NCBI GenBank assembly: GCA_031259095.1
Contig: JAIRLW010000426.1
Location: 1-7,640, forward strand
Length of the DNA stretch: 7,640 nucleotides
Direction: 5' to 3'
Source: Planctomycetaceae bacterium
GTDB taxonomy: Bacteria > Planctomycetota > Planctomycetia > Pirellulales > Thermoguttaceae
Shown here: one piece after another, positions 7,441 through 7,640 of the stretch
Position numbering within the stretch: the stretch's first letter is position 1
Layout: each line of letters starts with the position of its first letter
Made by a program: the position numbers and the translations under genes
The notes under the pieces: model-generated
Told to the model about the DNA's origin: nothing
Database searches by the model: none
Seen by the model: the letters and a program-made list of their open reading frames with translations, nothing else

Positions 7441-7503
7441 AATACTGCTTGCGCTTGAAAATACAAGGTAGCGACCTTTTGGGTTTCGGGCGCAAACAGT
7501 ATT
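7441..7503. repeat. 63-nt long imperfect stem-loop
   Basis: Bases 7441-7460 (AATACTGCTTGCGCTTGAAA) pair with 7484-7503 over 20 positions: 17 Watson-Crick pairs, two G-U pairs (7455 with 7489, 7456 with 7488) and one C/A mismatch (7448 with 7496). Inside, AAGGT (7465-7469) and ACCTT (7474-7478) form a second small hairpin. Farther out, CAGGATG (7427-7433) and CATCCTG (7529-7535) could form an outer clamp. It may be a structured RNA or a decayed palindromic repeat; there is no T tract. Confidence 0.7.
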
Positions 7504-7593
7504 AAAGTTGCAATGTGGTATTATTGGACATCCTGATATATTCCTCACACTTGAAATTTCGGTTTTCGTTTTAAAAATATATTCACGAAAATC

Positions 7594-7637
7594 GCCCCAA
7601 CGGGGCAACCGGCATTAGCGTAGGGCAACGCCCTACG
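7594..7637. repeat. REP-like pair of GC-rich hairpins
   Basis: Two hairpins with identical AAC loops stand 12 bases apart: GCCCC-AAC-GGGGC (7594-7606) and CGTAGGGC-AAC-GCCCTACG (7619-7637). They contrast with the A+T-rich surroundings. Paired GC-rich hairpins of this kind are typical of dispersed palindromic (REP-type) intergenic elements. The element may continue beyond the window edge. Confidence 0.7.
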
Positions 7638-7640
7638 TAA

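Larger units (their letters stand above)
7164..7640. other. 477-bp non-coding region with several hairpins
   Basis: No reading frame here has a start, ribosome binding site and protein character that I would accept. The longest open stretch (minus strand, 7420-7608) runs through hairpin arms at both ends. The region holds an inverted repeat at 7214-7243, a long imperfect stem-loop at 7441-7503 and a pair of GC-rich hairpins at 7594-7637, each listed separately. It looks like intergenic sequence collecting repeat elements, or one with a structured RNA. Confidence 0.6.

Noticed and set aside
7420..7608. 62-codon minus-strand open frame
   Set aside because: It begins inside the REP-like hairpin and spans the long stem-loop; its openness comes from repeat sequence, and no ribosome binding site or motif supports it.
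1..7640. tRNA or rRNA genes
   Set aside because: I saw no cloverleaf with a GGTTCGAATC-like T arm and no conserved rRNA segments on either strand, though this was by eye and not by a covariance search.

Overview
The window carries three clearly intact genes and one damaged gene, and most likely comes from a planctomycete with a low-to-moderate G+C genome. The evidence is a DnaK of planctomycete type (terminus ...DAEFEVKK, Gram-negative-type insertion in the ATPase domain), a very large secreted protein with no recognisable family, and a PEP-CTERM surface-sorting tail. Placement in a gut-type Pirellulales/Thermoguttaceae-like lineage is a guess.

Layout. 1-53: leader of dnaK with a small hairpin and a good ribosome binding site. 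54-1970 (+): dnaK, complete, closed by a strong intrinsic terminator at 2037-2062. 2074-5721 (-): a convergent 1215-residue protein with a signal peptide, a long beta-rich extracytoplasmic part and three C-terminal membrane segments; function unknown. 5722-6041: A+T-rich spacer with a four-unit heptamer repeat, a perfect 38-bp palindrome and two copies of a 50-59 bp repeat. 6042-6507 (+): a small PEP-CTERM protein gene whose frame is broken by one base just before the sorting signal, followed by a clean terminator at 6551-6589. 6508-6851: spacer. 6852-7163 (+): rplU (ribosomal protein bL21). 7164-7640: no convincing gene, but three hairpin structures, including a 63-nt imperfect stem-loop and a REP-like pair of GC-rich hairpins at the right edge.

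The genes do not form one pathway. dnaK and rplU are housekeeping genes that here stand as single transcription units: no grpE or dnaJ lies next to dnaK, and no rpmA follows rplU within the window. The two unfamiliar genes are both cell-envelope or export related. I see no defence system, CRISPR array, transposase or metabolic cluster. The most interesting points are the one-base break that detaches the PEP-CTERM tail (with a context superficially like a recoding site), the palindromic repeat family near it, and the structured non-coding region after rplU.
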